Below, piece by piece: positions 16,703 to 25,120 of a stretch of DNA of 44,861 bases; the first letter of the stretch is position 1; each line of letters begins with the position of its first letter. The notes under the pieces are model-generated. The model searched no databases. It had not been told where the DNA came from and was given only the letters and a program-made list of their open reading frames with translations. This stretch comes from Actinoplanes sp. NBRC 103695 (GTDB taxonomy: Bacteria; Actinomycetota; Actinomycetes; Mycobacteriales; Micromonosporaceae): NCBI RefSeq assembly GCF_030269485.1, contig NZ_BSTL01000049.1:1-44861 (forward strand), in the 5' to 3' direction. The translations under genes and the position numbers were made by a program.

Positions 16703-16854
16703 CACGACCGCCCAACCAACTCGCGAGCCAACTCCCGCGTCGTAGCACCACAACTCGGACACCACCGAGCCTTGACCCTGAACGACAGCAGCCCGGCCAG
16801 AAAACCCAACACCGACGCCGCGATGACGGCCACAATCAGCACGGCGACCTCCAT
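16702..16854 (-). CDS. small membrane protein with CPSCG motif (50 aa)
   Basis: The ATG at 16854 gives 50 residues: one transmembrane span (VAVLIVAVIAASVLGFLAGLL), a short basic stretch, then a CPSCG motif like half a zinc ribbon. The frame continues upstream but loses hydrophobic logic. The stop overlaps the GPP34 start by one base, so the two are likely co-translated; it could tether GPP34 to the membrane. That partnership is inferred from position only. Confidence 0.6.
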   Translation of the reverse strand: MEVAVLIVAVIAASVLGFLAGLLSFRVKARWCPSCGATTRELARELVGRS

Positions 16855-17444
16855 TCGACTACGCCCGCCGCGGCGAGATGAGGCGCACGAACGGGCCGGC
16901 ACGTTTCTCTCGCACGCCATCGCCCGTAGACAGCAGTGCCGATTCGCAGAGTGCTCGGCGCGGAGTCCTGTGTCGTGGACGCCCGGTGAGCTAGCGCTTG
17001 CGGCTCGGGCATCGGCATTGATGGCTCAGAAGCGTCTTGAACATTCGCGCAGCGATGAGGCCCGATCATCACGGCGTTCCTCCAGTACGTCCAGATAAGT
17101 GCGCTGAGCTTCTGCGCCCTGTAGCCAACGCCACGCGCGTCGCGAAGAGGTGGAAGCGCGGGGTCTACATCGTGCGCCACGTGCCAATCGGTCATCGCTG
17201 ACTGCCCCTCTCTCATCGGGGATGATCAAATGGAGCTGCGCAGCGCATGCCGGGTGTATGGCGTCTAGAAGGCGTGCTCAGCCCATGCCGGCCCGGAAAT
17301 GGCGGGCCGAAGAAGTTGTGAGACTGAGCTAACCGCTGATGTCGGGACGATTCACCCACCTGGGAGGACGCCAGAGGGACTTCTGTCCAAGTTGGAAACG
17401 TCCCAGGAAGTCCTTGAAACGTCCTAAGACGTACAGGCAGAGTT
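16855..17444. other. 590-bp region without a supported gene
   Basis: Three overlapping frames of 60-126 codons exist here, none with a recognisable domain. The best is a minus-strand frame from an ATG near 17195 (MTDWHVAHDVDPALPPLRD), which fades into low-complexity text. It may be a gene remnant. The right end carries the repeated sites upstream of the XRE regulator. Confidence 0.4.
17395..17424 (+). promoter_or_regulatory. two direct repeats GAAACGTCC, 21 bp apart
   Basis: GAAACGTCC occurs at 17395-17403 and 17416-17424, exactly 21 bp (two helical turns) apart, each preceded by GTCC within about 12 bp. The second copy ends 26 bp before the ATG of the XRE regulator gene. The position and spacing suit an operator bound by a dimer on one DNA face, perhaps autoregulatory. 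Confidence 0.5.
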
Positions 17445-17450
17445 GTGGTC

Positions 17451-18203
17451 ATGAACGAGCGCCTACGGACCACCATGATGCGGCGAGGCGTCACGACTGA
17501 AGATCTCGCCGCCGAGTGCGGCATCGATGTAAAGAGCGTGGAGCGGTGGATCTCGCTCAATCGAGTACCCCACCGTCAACATCGCTGGGCCGCCGCCAAA
17601 CTCCTTGATGCCGATGAGGTGTACTTGTGGCCAAGCGCCCTGCTGCAAGGCACGCGACGTCGGGATGCAAGCAAGTCCGAGTTGGTGGAGCTGTACCCTG
17701 ATCGCGCCAGTGTGCCTCGGGAAACGTGGCTCCGTTTGCTAAATGATGCCCGACAGAACATAGATGTGCTGGTGCACTCGGGTACGTTCTTCGCCCAGGT
17801 GCAGCCGCGCATTGCGCACATGCTAACCATGCGAGCGAAAGATGGAGTGCAGATCCGACTCTGTTTCGGCGATCCCGACTGTGTGTCCGTGTCTTCCAGA
17901 GATGCGGAGGAGGGTCTGGGCGGGACGCTGCAAGCCAAAATTCGGGCCAGCCTCACATATTACAGAACCTTAACCGAGGTCAATAATATTGAAATCCGGC
18001 TGCACGACACGACTCTATACAACAGCCTCTTTCGATATGACAACGACATCATGGTGAATAATCACGTATATGGTGCGCCAGCAAGCTTGAACCCGACGAC
18101 CCATCTGCGGCGGATCGACGGCGGTGTTTTATTCGACCACTACAGTTCATCATTCGACAAGGTATGGGAAACCGCGAAGCCGTGGCTTGGAGTTGAGCAA
18201 TAG
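17451..18203 (+). CDS. XRE-family regulator with C-terminal PLD/DUF5919-like domain
   Basis: 250 residues. An N-terminal helix-turn-helix occupies about residues 5-45 (RRGVTTEDLAAECGIDVKSVERWI). A larger domain follows, with IDVLVHSGTFF, IRLCFGDPD and a late NNHVYGAP stretch, like the effector domains next to Nudix genes in actinomycetes. The ATG at 17451 is taken; a GTG at 17445 is an equal alternative and neither has a strong ribosome site. The Nudix gene follows after 2 bp, so the pair forms an operon; the regulator may sense the Nudix substrate or product, which is inference. Its codon use is less GC-biased than its neighbours, suggesting transfer. Confidence 0.8.
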   Translation: MNERLRTTMMRRGVTTEDLAAECGIDVKSVERWISLNRVPHRQHRWAAAKLLDADEVYLWPSALLQGTRRRDASKSELVELYPDRASVPRETWLRLLNDARQNIDVLVHSGTFFAQVQPRIAHMLTMRAKDGVQIRLCFGDPDCVSVSSRDAEEGLGGTLQAKIRASLTYYRTLTEVNNIEIRLHDTTLYNSLFRYDNDIMVNNHVYGAPASLNPTTHLRRIDGGVLFDHYSSSFDKVWETAKPWLGVEQ

Positions 18204-18205
18204 AA

Positions 18206-18673
18206 ATGGGACGCACAGAATATTGGAATGATCCCGCCGCGCCGAAGCCGAACACCCTTGTGCCAGCCTGTGGGGTGCTGGCGGTGGACGACGCCGGACG
18301 CCTGCTCATGCAGCGCCGACGCGACACGGGGCAGTGGGCGTTGCCGATGGGGAAGATGGAAATCGGCGAAACGCCCGCTGAATGCGCGGTTCGGGAAACC
18401 CTGGAGGAGACAGGTATCCTAGTCGAGGTTGTCGGCTTGGTAGGTATTTACTCGGACCCGCGCCACATCGTCGCCTACTCCGACGGAGAGGTAAGGCAGG
18501 AATACGAGGTCACGTTGCTAGCCAAGCCGGTAAGCGGCCGTCCAACAGAAAATGAAGAAGCAAGTGCGGTCGGGTGGTTCACTCCCGATCAGATCGAAGC
18601 TCTCGACGTTCACAGATCGATGCGTCGGCAAATTGCGGACTATGTCGAGGGCACGATGCCGCACATTGACTAA
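18206..18673 (+). CDS. Nudix hydrolase
   Basis: 155 residues with a complete Nudix box at about residues 49-71: GKMEIGETPAECAVRETLEE followed by TGI, matching G-x5-E-x7-RE-U-x-EE-x-G-U. The family hydrolyses nucleoside diphosphate-linked compounds with Mg2+; the substrate is not predictable. It starts 2 bp after the XRE regulator stop. The 183 bp downstream hold no gene. Confidence 0.93.
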   Translation: MGRTEYWNDPAAPKPNTLVPACGVLAVDDAGRLLMQRRRDTGQWALPMGKMEIGETPAECAVRETLEETGILVEVVGLVGIYSDPRHIVAYSDGEVRQEYEVTLLAKPVSGRPTENEEASAVGWFTPDQIEALDVHRSMRRQIADYVEGTMPHID

Positions 18674-18856
18674 GCCCAAATGGCCAATGCTTGAGCCCTT
18701 GCCACCCAGGTCCAATGCATCGGGCATGTATCTTTCAATCTGATAGCCGCATTGAACAGGCATTTTCGAGTCTTGCATATTGCGCGACGAAACCATGAAG
18801 TTGTGCGTACCCGCGATGTCCGCACAGACCTCGATATTTGCCGCTCACGCTAACCG

Positions 18857-19057
18857 CTAGCCGACGTCAAACTCTCCTGCCTTCACTCCATCGATGAATG
18901 TCCGCCATTGGTCCGGGTTGAGGGCAAGGATCGGTCCAGCCGGATCCTTGCTGTCCCGTAGGCAGATTACGCCTGGCAGGTTGTCGGCGACTTCGACACA
19001 CTGGCCATTGCTCTGGCTACGCGAACTCTTGCGCCACTTGGCGCGTGTGAAATCCAC
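18857..19057 (-). CDS. DUF397 protein
   Basis: 66 residues matching DUF397: the N-terminal WRKSSRSQSNGQCVEVA, the middle LRDSKDPAGPIL and the C-terminal W-x-x-F-x-x-G-V-K-A-G-E-F. In actinomycetes these small proteins are partners of the XRE regulator encoded just upstream, in a WhiJ-like system influencing development and antibiotic production. The gene begins 17 bp after the regulator stop, the usual order for the pair. Confidence 0.92.
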   Translation of the reverse strand: MDFTRAKWRKSSRSQSNGQCVEVADNLPGVICLRDSKDPAGPILALNPDQWRTFIDGVKAGEFDVG

Positions 19058-19074
19058 CGCGCCTCTCCTTCCAG

Positions 19075-19932
19075 CTACGCCAGTTCCCTGGCGACCGCCG
19101 CAATGAGTTCGACCGATTTGGTTGCGCTCAACGCAGCGGCATGCATGTGGGTGAAGACCATGTTAGCGCGTCGAAGATCATCTTCCTTCTCCATGTACAC
19201 ATCGCCGGCGAAGCTCTCGACGTACGCCACCGGCGAGTGGACATCCGGAGGAAACTCCAGGATAGCGATGCTTCCCAACGTCCCCGGGTGGCCGCCTTCG
19301 GCGAACGGCAAGACCTGGACAGTTACATTCGGTAACTTGCTGGCGCTGATCAGGTGATCGAGCTGCTCCCGCATGACGACCCGACTGCCGATCTGCCGCC
19401 GGAGCGCCCCCTCATCAATGATGGTCCACAGGTGGAGTCGTGGTTCCTCCGTCAAGCAGACTTGCCTGGCGATGCGCACCTGTACACGCTTTTCGATCAG
19501 ATCCGGGTCTAGCACGAGTCCTTGCGCGGTCAGCAGCGCTCGGGCGTAGTCCTCGGTCTGAAGCAACCCCGGCATGGCCGCAAGCTCGAAATTCTTGACT
19601 TCAGTCGCGGCGGATTCCAGACCGATGTACATCACGTACGGAACGGGCAGTTGGCCGAACTTCGCCCACCAGCCTCGCTCTCTTCCCTGCTTCTGCAAGT
19701 CGAGCAACGTGTCACGCACGCGGTCATCGGTGACGCCGTAGCGTTCGAGCAGCACGAGTAAGTCGGGTCGACCGACCCCTAGATCGCCTGCCTCGATCTT
19801 GTAAATCTTCGACTCTGAGCAGCCCAGCACCTCCGAAATCTCGGCGTGGGAGAGATTAGCGGCCTCACGTAGCGTGCGCAGCTCCCGCGCGAGTTGCCAA
19901 CGCGCAATCGTTGGACCAGTTGTTCTTGGCAC
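19075..19932 (-). CDS. XRE-family regulator (DUF5753 type), partner of DUF397
   Basis: 285 residues. The N-terminal HTH (ELRTLREAANLSHAEISEVLG, then SESKIYKIEAG) is followed by a ligand-type domain with GLLQTEDYARALL and VQVLPFAEGGHPG, as in actinomycete DUF5753 regulators. The GTG at 19932 follows GGAGG at 5 nt and gives the normal family length. The frame remains open another 97 codons upstream without domain content. The downstream DUF397 gene is its likely antagonist or co-factor. Confidence 0.92.
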   Translation of the reverse strand: MPRTTGPTIARWQLARELRTLREAANLSHAEISEVLGCSESKIYKIEAGDLGVGRPDLLVLLERYGVTDDRVRDTLLDLQKQGRERGWWAKFGQLPVPYVMYIGLESAATEVKNFELAAMPGLLQTEDYARALLTAQGLVLDPDLIEKRVQVRIARQVCLTEEPRLHLWTIIDEGALRRQIGSRVVMREQLDHLISASKLPNVTVQVLPFAEGGHPGTLGSIAILEFPPDVHSPVAYVESFAGDVYMEKEDDLRRANMVFTHMHAAALSATKSVELIAAVARELA

Positions 19933-20245
19933 CTGTACCTCCGCCTGCGAGAACACGGACAGTGTCTCGGCCTCTTCGACTGTAGGCAAGCAGCCGCTGA
20001 CGACGAGCGCGGCCAGGATGGCGGTGTCCGAGGCCTGCCATCCAAGCGAGCCGAGAGTGAGGCCGTTGCGCGAGGCCCGCCACCGCGTCGCCAGAGGGGG
20101 CTCGCCGCCGACCGGAGCCGGGACGACCGCCCGAGCCCACCTGGCACCCAGCTTGCGGACACTGTGAGTGCATGAACCACTGATGATCTGCGTAGCCGAG
20201 GCTGGCAACTCCAGAATCACCAAATCGGAGGGACATCGCGTGACG
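19933..20245. other. 313-bp gap upstream of the XRE gene
   Basis: No gene is supported here. A minus-strand frame in phase with the XRE gene is open across it but carries no ribosome site or domain. The 10-bp palindrome GTGACGTCAC (20240-20249) overlaps the stop of the prepilin peptidase gene and might be a regulator site. Confidence 0.4.
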
Positions 20246-20965
20246 TCACACGCTCCGTAGGACCACGCTGACGAGCCATCCGGCGACCAGTGCTGGCCCC
20301 ATCGGAATCATGCCGGTGCTGCGGCTGCGGGTGCACAGCCTGAGAACGGCTGCGACGGCGCCTTGGAGGAGGAGTCCGCCAGACATACCGAGGGCCGCGG
20401 TTTCCCAGCTCAGCCAGCCGAGGTTCAGGGTTATTGCGCCGGCTAGTGCGATGTCTCCAAGGCCGAGTTGTCCCGGCAGCATGAACGCGAGGATCAGCAG
20501 GACGAACGCCGTGATGGATCCAGCGGCGACCGCGCGCAGGAGCTGGGAAGGGTCACCGCCGAGGGCGACAGCGCTGATGAAGCAGAGGATGCAGCTCACC
20601 ACCAGGGCGGCAGTCATGGCGTGTGGCAGTCGGTGACGACGCAGGTCAATGATCGCTAGGCCGACGCCGAGAACGGCGAAAAGCCAGAACGCGGGCAATG
20701 CGGGGGACGGCGGAAGACGGCCAGTCACGATTCCGGCTGCCGCTCCAGTCAGGAGCGAGACAGCGGCGACGGTCATCGGGCGTGCCGGTGCGCCGTGCCA
20801 CCAGCGGCGCGGTACGCAGATGCGGCCCTGCGGGGGGACTGAGTAGGTGATGGCGGCGATGGGTACACCGGCGAGCGCGCCTGCGATGGCGCAGCCTGTT
20901 GTGGCCAGGGCGTTCAACCCGATTGCTCGTCGTTGTTCTCTTCGGCGCGGTGTTCTCGTGTCCAT
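20246..20965 (-). CDS. prepilin peptidase, A24 type (TadV-like)
   Basis: 239 residues with about seven hydrophobic spans. The two catalytic Asp residues of the A24 aspartic peptidases are visible: Asp107 in GLAIIDLRRHRLPH and Asp171 in the GLGD motif. It lacks the N-terminal methylase domain of PilD. It should cleave and mature the Flp-like pilin and TadE/G pseudopilins of the tad operon on the other strand. The ATG at 20965 overlaps the winged-helix gene by 52 bp; a TTG at 20917 forming a TTGA junction is an alternative start. Confidence 0.88.
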   Translation of the reverse strand: MDTRTPRRREQRRAIGLNALATTGCAIAGALAGVPIAAITYSVPPQGRICVPRRWWHGAPARPMTVAAVSLLTGAAAGIVTGRLPPSPALPAFWLFAVLGVGLAIIDLRRHRLPHAMTAALVVSCILCFISAVALGGDPSQLLRAVAAGSITAFVLLILAFMLPGQLGLGDIALAGAITLNLGWLSWETAALGMSGGLLLQGAVAAVLRLCTRSRSTGMIPMGPALVAGWLVSVVLRSV

Positions 20966-21213
20966 CGCTCGATCTCGGACAGGAGGTCGAGTAGCTCGGT
21001 GCCCGCGCTTGTTAGGCGGTAGTCGGCGGTGTCCGTGTCGTAGTGGTGCTCGACGAGTCCCCGCTCTTGAAGATGGTTGAGCGTGCGGGTCAGGGTGCGT
21101 GCGTGAACGACGTCGGCGCTGGCCTGGGATACGGAGTGGTGGAGCTTGGAGTACCGCAGCGGACCGTCCCGAAGGGCGTTCAGGATGGCACGGTTGAGCT
21201 TCCGTTTCGCCAT
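20914..21213 (-). CDS. winged-helix (HxlR-like) regulator
   Basis: 99 residues in the HxlR layout: AILNALRDGPLRYSKLHHSV, a recognition helix region LTRTLNHLQERGLVEH, and the wing strand YRLTSAGTELL, ending in WTREH. It is a DNA-binding protein, likely dimeric. No ligand or redox Cys is visible. It overlaps and precedes the prepilin peptidase gene, so it may control pilus maturation; this is inference. The ribosome site is weak. Confidence 0.8.
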   Translation of the reverse strand: MAKRKLNRAILNALRDGPLRYSKLHHSVSQASADVVHARTLTRTLNHLQERGLVEHHYDTDTADYRLTSAGTELLDLLSEIERWTREHRAEENNDEQSG

Positions 21214-21427
21214 GTTGTAGATGGGTTCAAGGTCGTTCTTCAGCGCGACTCACCTCCCCCGATCACGAGCGCGCGACACTGAAGGTGATCTCAGTCTATT
21301 GGGGCGGACAAATGTTCGGCCACCCTTTTTGTGATCGTTGCGCGCCGTCGTCCAGCGTGGGCTGATAAAGGCAAGGGATGGGGCTGGAACCTATATGTCG
21401 TGAATGCCGAGATTGGCCGTCATGCCG

Positions 21428-21760
21428 CTATAGCGCATTATGTTCGGTGGCGCGACAGGCGGATCGTTTGATGATCCATTGCTGGAGGCGGACGACGTGG
21501 CCAGAGACCGCCTTCCCCTTGGCGGTCAGGCAGAAGATCGTCTGTGGACTCGGCATGATGTCCAGGCTTCCGCAGCGAGGACCGATGACGAATCCTTCGG
21601 CGGCTAGTGCCCTTAGCAGGGCCAACGCCTGCCGTGCGTCAACGGCGATTTGGGCGAAGGTGGCCGCGCCGCCACGCGCGTGCATGGCATACAGCACCTC
21701 GTATGTGCCGGATTTGGCGAGCAGCGTGAGCGTTTGATTGGTGCGGCCGTGGTCGCTCAT
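21428..21760 (-). CDS. winged-helix transcriptional regulator
   Basis: 110 residues. TLTLLAKSGTYEVLYAMHARGG, the helix-turn-helix AATFAQIAVDARQALALLRALAAEGFV and the wing QTIFCLTAKGKAV give an HxlR/MarR-like winged-helix layout. The ATG at 21760 has GAAGGG upstream; a longer open frame continues but has no domain content. It is divergent from the tad operon and shares its 324-bp promoter region, making it a candidate tad regulator. Confidence 0.7.
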   Translation of the reverse strand: MSDHGRTNQTLTLLAKSGTYEVLYAMHARGGAATFAQIAVDARQALALLRALAAEGFVIGPRCGSLDIMPSPQTIFCLTAKGKAVSGHVVRLQQWIIKRSACRATEHNAL

Positions 21761-22084
21761 CGCGGTGCACCCTTCTTGGGCCACAGGATTTGGAAGGAGT
21801 TTAGGTGGTATCGACGACAGCGTGACTGTCAGGTAGGCGACACAACTGGGGAGTGGCTTGTATTGATTTCGTCGCTGTACGGACCTCAAGGTGCGTGCCC
21901 AATGGCGCGTAGGTCCGACCATCCTGAAGGTGCGTACGTGCAGGTACGGAGCTTGCGGTCCGTATGGGGTGAGGGTGTACACACGATTCTTGACCTTGAG
22001 TCAGCCATCCTGAGTGGCCAGTCTCAAGGGTTGCAGATGCGGCTCTCCGTTGGGAAGCCGCTCACGATTGGGAGGTAGTGCCCG
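21761..22084. promoter_or_regulatory. divergent promoter region for tad operon and winged-helix gene
   Basis: No gene is present. AAGGTGCGT repeats at 21888-21896 and 21927-21935. An inverted repeat TACGGACC (21878-21885) / GGTCCGTA (21957-21964) encloses both copies. The tad lipoprotein gene has the ribosome site GGGAGG just before its GTG. These repeats are plausible operators for the adjacent regulator. Confidence 0.45.
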
Positions 22085-22633
22085 GTGGTCACCCGTCCGG
22101 TTCTGGTTGGCCTCGTCGTCGCGTCCGTCCTACTCGGCGCGGGGTGTAACTCGAACAAGCCCAAGAGCGCCCCGACCGGTTTACCGCTGGCACCGTCGTC
22201 GGCAGCGCCGAGCCTCGGACCGGGCACCGCCGACGAGCGCGATGCGCTTGTCGCCTACCGCGGCATGTGGAGCGCGTTCGTGGAGGCGGCGAAGACGTCC
22301 GACCCTGAAGCGCCGGACCTGCGCAAGTACGCCTCGGATCAGGCGCTGAAGTTGATTTCTGGCTCGCTCTATGCCGACCGCAGCAACCAGCAGGTGACCA
22401 AGGGCCAGTTGCTCACCGATCCGAAGGTGACCGCACTAAAACCCACGGACGTGCCGGCCGAAGCGACGATCGTCGACTGCGTCAATGACGAGAAGTGGTT
22501 GAAGTACAAGGCGTCCGGTGAACTCGTGAACGACGTGTCGGGCGGCAAGCACCGGACGACCGCCACCGTCAAGCGCACCGCCGACGGCTGGAAGGTCGCT
22601 TCCTTCATTCTGAGGGAGAAGGGGACATGCTGA
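22085..22633 (+). CDS. lipoprotein at the head of the tad operon
   Basis: 182 residues. A short hydrophobic signal ends in the lipobox LLGAGC, so Cys21 should be lipidated and the protein held outside the membrane. After a Pro/Ser linker comes a compact domain with AYRGMWSAFVEAAKTSD and a C-terminal TVKRTADGWKVASF, an NTF2-like pattern. The GTG start follows GGGAGG. It overlaps the next gene by 7 nt. Its role in pilus assembly is not established; it could be an extracytoplasmic assembly factor. Confidence 0.8.
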   Translation: MVTRPVLVGLVVASVLLGAGCNSNKPKSAPTGLPLAPSSAAPSLGPGTADERDALVAYRGMWSAFVEAAKTSDPEAPDLRKYASDQALKLISGSLYADRSNQQVTKGQLLTDPKVTALKPTDVPAEATIVDCVNDEKWLKYKASGELVNDVSGGKHRTTATVKRTADGWKVASFILREKGTC

Positions 22634-23550
22634 CGATCGCCCGGCGCATCGCCGTCGTCGTGATCCTGGCGGCCACGGCGATGGTAAGTGTGCCGCTCGC
22701 CGCCTACGCCGATTCGGGCACCGGCGGAGTCCAGTGCAGCACGGGCGACGCACGTCCTGAGTGCAATGTCGGTGTAGGCACTCCAGGACGGCCCAACGGC
22801 GGGGGCAATGGTGGCGGCACCGGTGGCCCGGGGGGTGACGGTAAGTGCCGCGACCCGAAGGGCAAGGAAATCCCGTGCGAGCGTGACGGGGGCTGGGCGG
22901 GCTCGGACGGCTGCTATTACAAGCCGGTCGATCTGTCCCCGACCATGATCGAGAACCTCGGCGGTCAGCCCGCCGGTGAGGGCGGCTGGTACCAGAAGGT
23001 CTGCTACGGCGAGGACGGGCAGGCGACGACCGGTTTCGGTGGTCCGGAGTGGATCGCGGGCGCTCCTCCTGCGGTGTCGCCAGAGGTTCTCGCTCGCCAG
23101 GCGCGAGCGAAGCTCCGGCTGCCAGAGCTGGTTATCCGGATGAATCCGCCGGGTGACCAGCTCGTCAACTTGCCGATTTGGTTGGCCCTCGGTCCGGCCT
23201 CGTGGAAGTCGCAGTCGGCGACCGCCACGGTCCCGGGGGTGAGCGTCACCGCGACGGCGCGGCCCGTGAAGGTGGTCTGGTTGATGGGCGACAGCACCAC
23301 GCGCACCTGTCGGGGGCCGGGGACGGCGTGGAAGCCGGGCACCAATCCGAAGGCGGCTTCGCCGGACTGCGGTCACGTCTACCGGCGTTCCTCGGCGGGC
23401 GCGGCAAGGGGCGTGTACACGGTGTCCGCGACGGTGACGTGGGAGGTCACCTGGGCCGGGGCGGGTCAGTCCGGCACGGTGCCGGGGCTGGAGACGACCG
23501 GCCAAGTCCAAACCCGAGTACAGGAGTCCCAAGCGGTCATCAGCCGCTAA
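22627..23550 (+). CDS. secreted protein of the tad operon
   Basis: 307 residues with a Sec signal peptide (hydrophobic core AVVVILAATAMVSVPLAAYA), then a Cys-containing Gly/Asn-rich linker at about 45-75, then a domain with several further Cys (CYY, VCY, TCRGPG, DCGH) that may form disulfides. The C-terminal part looks beta-rich. No family name can be given with certainty, but similar proteins sit beside tad genes in actinomycetes. It overlaps the lipoprotein gene and the two probably work together on the cell surface. Confidence 0.75.
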   Translation: MLTIARRIAVVVILAATAMVSVPLAAYADSGTGGVQCSTGDARPECNVGVGTPGRPNGGGNGGGTGGPGGDGKCRDPKGKEIPCERDGGWAGSDGCYYKPVDLSPTMIENLGGQPAGEGGWYQKVCYGEDGQATTGFGGPEWIAGAPPAVSPEVLARQARAKLRLPELVIRMNPPGDQLVNLPIWLALGPASWKSQSATATVPGVSVTATARPVKVVWLMGDSTTRTCRGPGTAWKPGTNPKAASPDCGHVYRRSSAGAARGVYTVSATVTWEVTWAGAGQSGTVPGLETTGQVQTRVQESQAVISR

Positions 23551-23601
23551 AACCTGCAAGTCCACTTATAGAAACGCGCCAAGTCGGGGAGGACATTGGT
23601 C

Positions 23602-24318
23602 ATGGCGCTAGATTCCGTGCGCCCAAAATCAGGGCTGGAAGATCGTTCCACGGTTGCCGCGCCGCGCGCGGGGCGGGGACCGTGGCGGGCGGCCCGCCGC
23701 CGTCGCCGTCTGCCGTTCGTGGCGTTGGGCGGCCTGTTGGTCGTCGTGTGTGTGTTGGGATACGCCTGGGGTGCGGTGCGCCTCGGTGACCGGGTCCAGG
23801 TACTCGCAGTGGCCCGGCCGGTGGCGGCCGGGCAGGCACTGGCCGCCGCCGATTTGAAGCAGGTCTCGGCGGCACAGGACCCTGGAGCGCAGCTCATCCT
23901 GGTCGGGCAGGCGCAGCAGGTGATCGGCCGTACGGCCGTGGTTCCGCTGTTGCCGGGGACGCTGTTGACGCCGTCGCTGGTGGGCGAGGCGGGGTTCCCG
24001 CCCGCCGGGAAGGTCGCCGCTTCTCTGGCGCTCAAGCCCGGCCAGTACCCGCAGGGTCTGGCCAGTGGGGCGCAGGTTGCGGTGTATGTCTCCGCCACCG
24101 GGACGGGCGGTGACGGGCAGGCCGCCCCGGCGAACGCCTCCCGGGCGGGGTCGGCCCCGACCCGGCTGCAGGCGGTAGTGCTCGGGGTGGACCTCGCCGG
24201 TGACGGTCAGGGCGCCACCGTGATCACGCTGCTGCTGGACGCCTCCGACGGTGGCCGCCTCGCCGCCGCGCCGGCGGGCGGAGTGGTGCTGATGCAGGCC
24301 GCTCCCGGAGGTAACTGA
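23602..24318 (+). CDS. SAF-domain protein (CpaB/RcpC-like)
   Basis: 238 residues: a basic N terminus, one transmembrane span (FVALGGLLVVVCVLGYAWG), then an SAF domain with VLAVARPVAAGQALAAADL and VIGRTAVVPLLPGTLLT. In tad systems CpaB/RcpC is a periplasmic or envelope assembly protein. Here, with no outer membrane, it should face the cell wall side. The ATG at 23602 is used because GGGGAGG lies about 10 nt upstream; a TTG at 23596 is the alternative. Confidence 0.82.
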   Translation: MALDSVRPKSGLEDRSTVAAPRAGRGPWRAARRRRRLPFVALGGLLVVVCVLGYAWGAVRLGDRVQVLAVARPVAAGQALAAADLKQVSAAQDPGAQLILVGQAQQVIGRTAVVPLLPGTLLTPSLVGEAGFPPAGKVAASLALKPGQYPQGLASGAQVAVYVSATGTGGDGQAAPANASRAGSAPTRLQAVVLGVDLAGDGQGATVITLLLDASDGGRLAAAPAGGVVLMQAAPGGN

Positions 24319-24319
24319 C

Positions 24320-25120
24320 ATGCCGCTCGTTGCCGTGACCTACGTCAAGGGCCGTCCCGGCGCGACGACGACCGCGCTCGGGTTAGCCGCCGCCGCTCCG
24401 GCCGACGCACGGCCGGTCGTGCTGGAGTGCGACCCTGCGGGCGGGGACGTGATGCGCCGCCTCGACCTGGCCGCCACACCGAGCCTGGTGGATCTGGCTG
24501 CTGCCGCACGAGGTGCCACGAACGTCGAGGCTGCCATCGTGGCGGGCCGACAGACGGCGATGGTCGCCGGGGAATTGGTGCCGGTGGTGGTGGCCCCGGC
24601 GGGCGGGGCGCAGACCCGCGCCGCGCTGCCGGAGCTGACCGGTACCGGACGGGCGGTGCTGACCACCCCCGAGCGCCTCGTCATCGCGGACTGCGGGCGT
24701 CTCGCCCCCGGTTCGGCGGCGTGGCCGTTGCTGCGCCTGGCCGACGTGGTCCTCGTGATGGCCCGCGCCCGCACGGACGAGTTGGCCCATCTGCGCGAGG
24801 CACTGGCCGAGCTGGTCGACGTCGGCGCGGGCCGGCTGGTGGTGCTGCTCGCCGCCGGGGGCGTGTACCCGGCCACTGAGGTGGCGGAGGTGCTGTCGAC
24901 CCATGTGGCTGAGGAACTGGCCCGCGACCCCGCATCGCTGGGGGTGCTCGGCCCGCTGCCGACCGACGGTAAGGCGGCGGCCGTGCTCGCTGGCGAGCTG
25001 GTGGCCGGACGTAAGTGGCAGCGGCTGCCGCTGATGCGCGCCTACGCCGATCTGCTCCGCGATCTCGCCGCCGACCTGCCGATCAGCCCACAGCCTGCCG
25101 TCAGTGAGGAGGCCGTCTGA
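24320..25120 (+). CDS. TadZ/CpaE-like MinD-family ATPase
   Basis: 266 residues of a ParA/MinD-type P-loop ATPase. The N-terminal AVTYVKGRPGATTTALGLA replaces the deviant Walker A motif, with no Lys at the usual GKT position, so ATP binding may be weak or altered as in many TadZ proteins. VVLECDPAGGDVMRRLDL and LVIADCGRL follow as the later motifs. TadZ positions the secretion machinery at the membrane. The gene starts 1 bp after the SAF-protein stop and overlaps tadA by one base. Confidence 0.82.
   Translation: MPLVAVTYVKGRPGATTTALGLAAAAPADARPVVLECDPAGGDVMRRLDLAATPSLVDLAAAARGATNVEAAIVAGRQTAMVAGELVPVVVAPAGGAQTRAALPELTGTGRAVLTTPERLVIADCGRLAPGSAAWPLLRLADVVLVMARARTDELAHLREALAELVDVGAGRLVVLLAAGGVYPATEVAEVLSTHVAEELARDPASLGVLGPLPTDGKAAAVLAGELVAGRKWQRLPLMRAYADLLRDLAADLPISPQPAVSEEAV

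Noticed and set aside
14363..17098. 911-codon open frame on the plus strand
   Set aside because: Low-complexity His/Arg/Pro text antisense to the permease and GPP34 genes, a usual artefact of high GC.
16836..17216. 126-codon minus-strand frame (MTDWHVAHDVD...)
   Set aside because: No domain, weak ribosome site and a Cys/Arg/Pro-rich end; mentioned only as a possible remnant in the gap entry.
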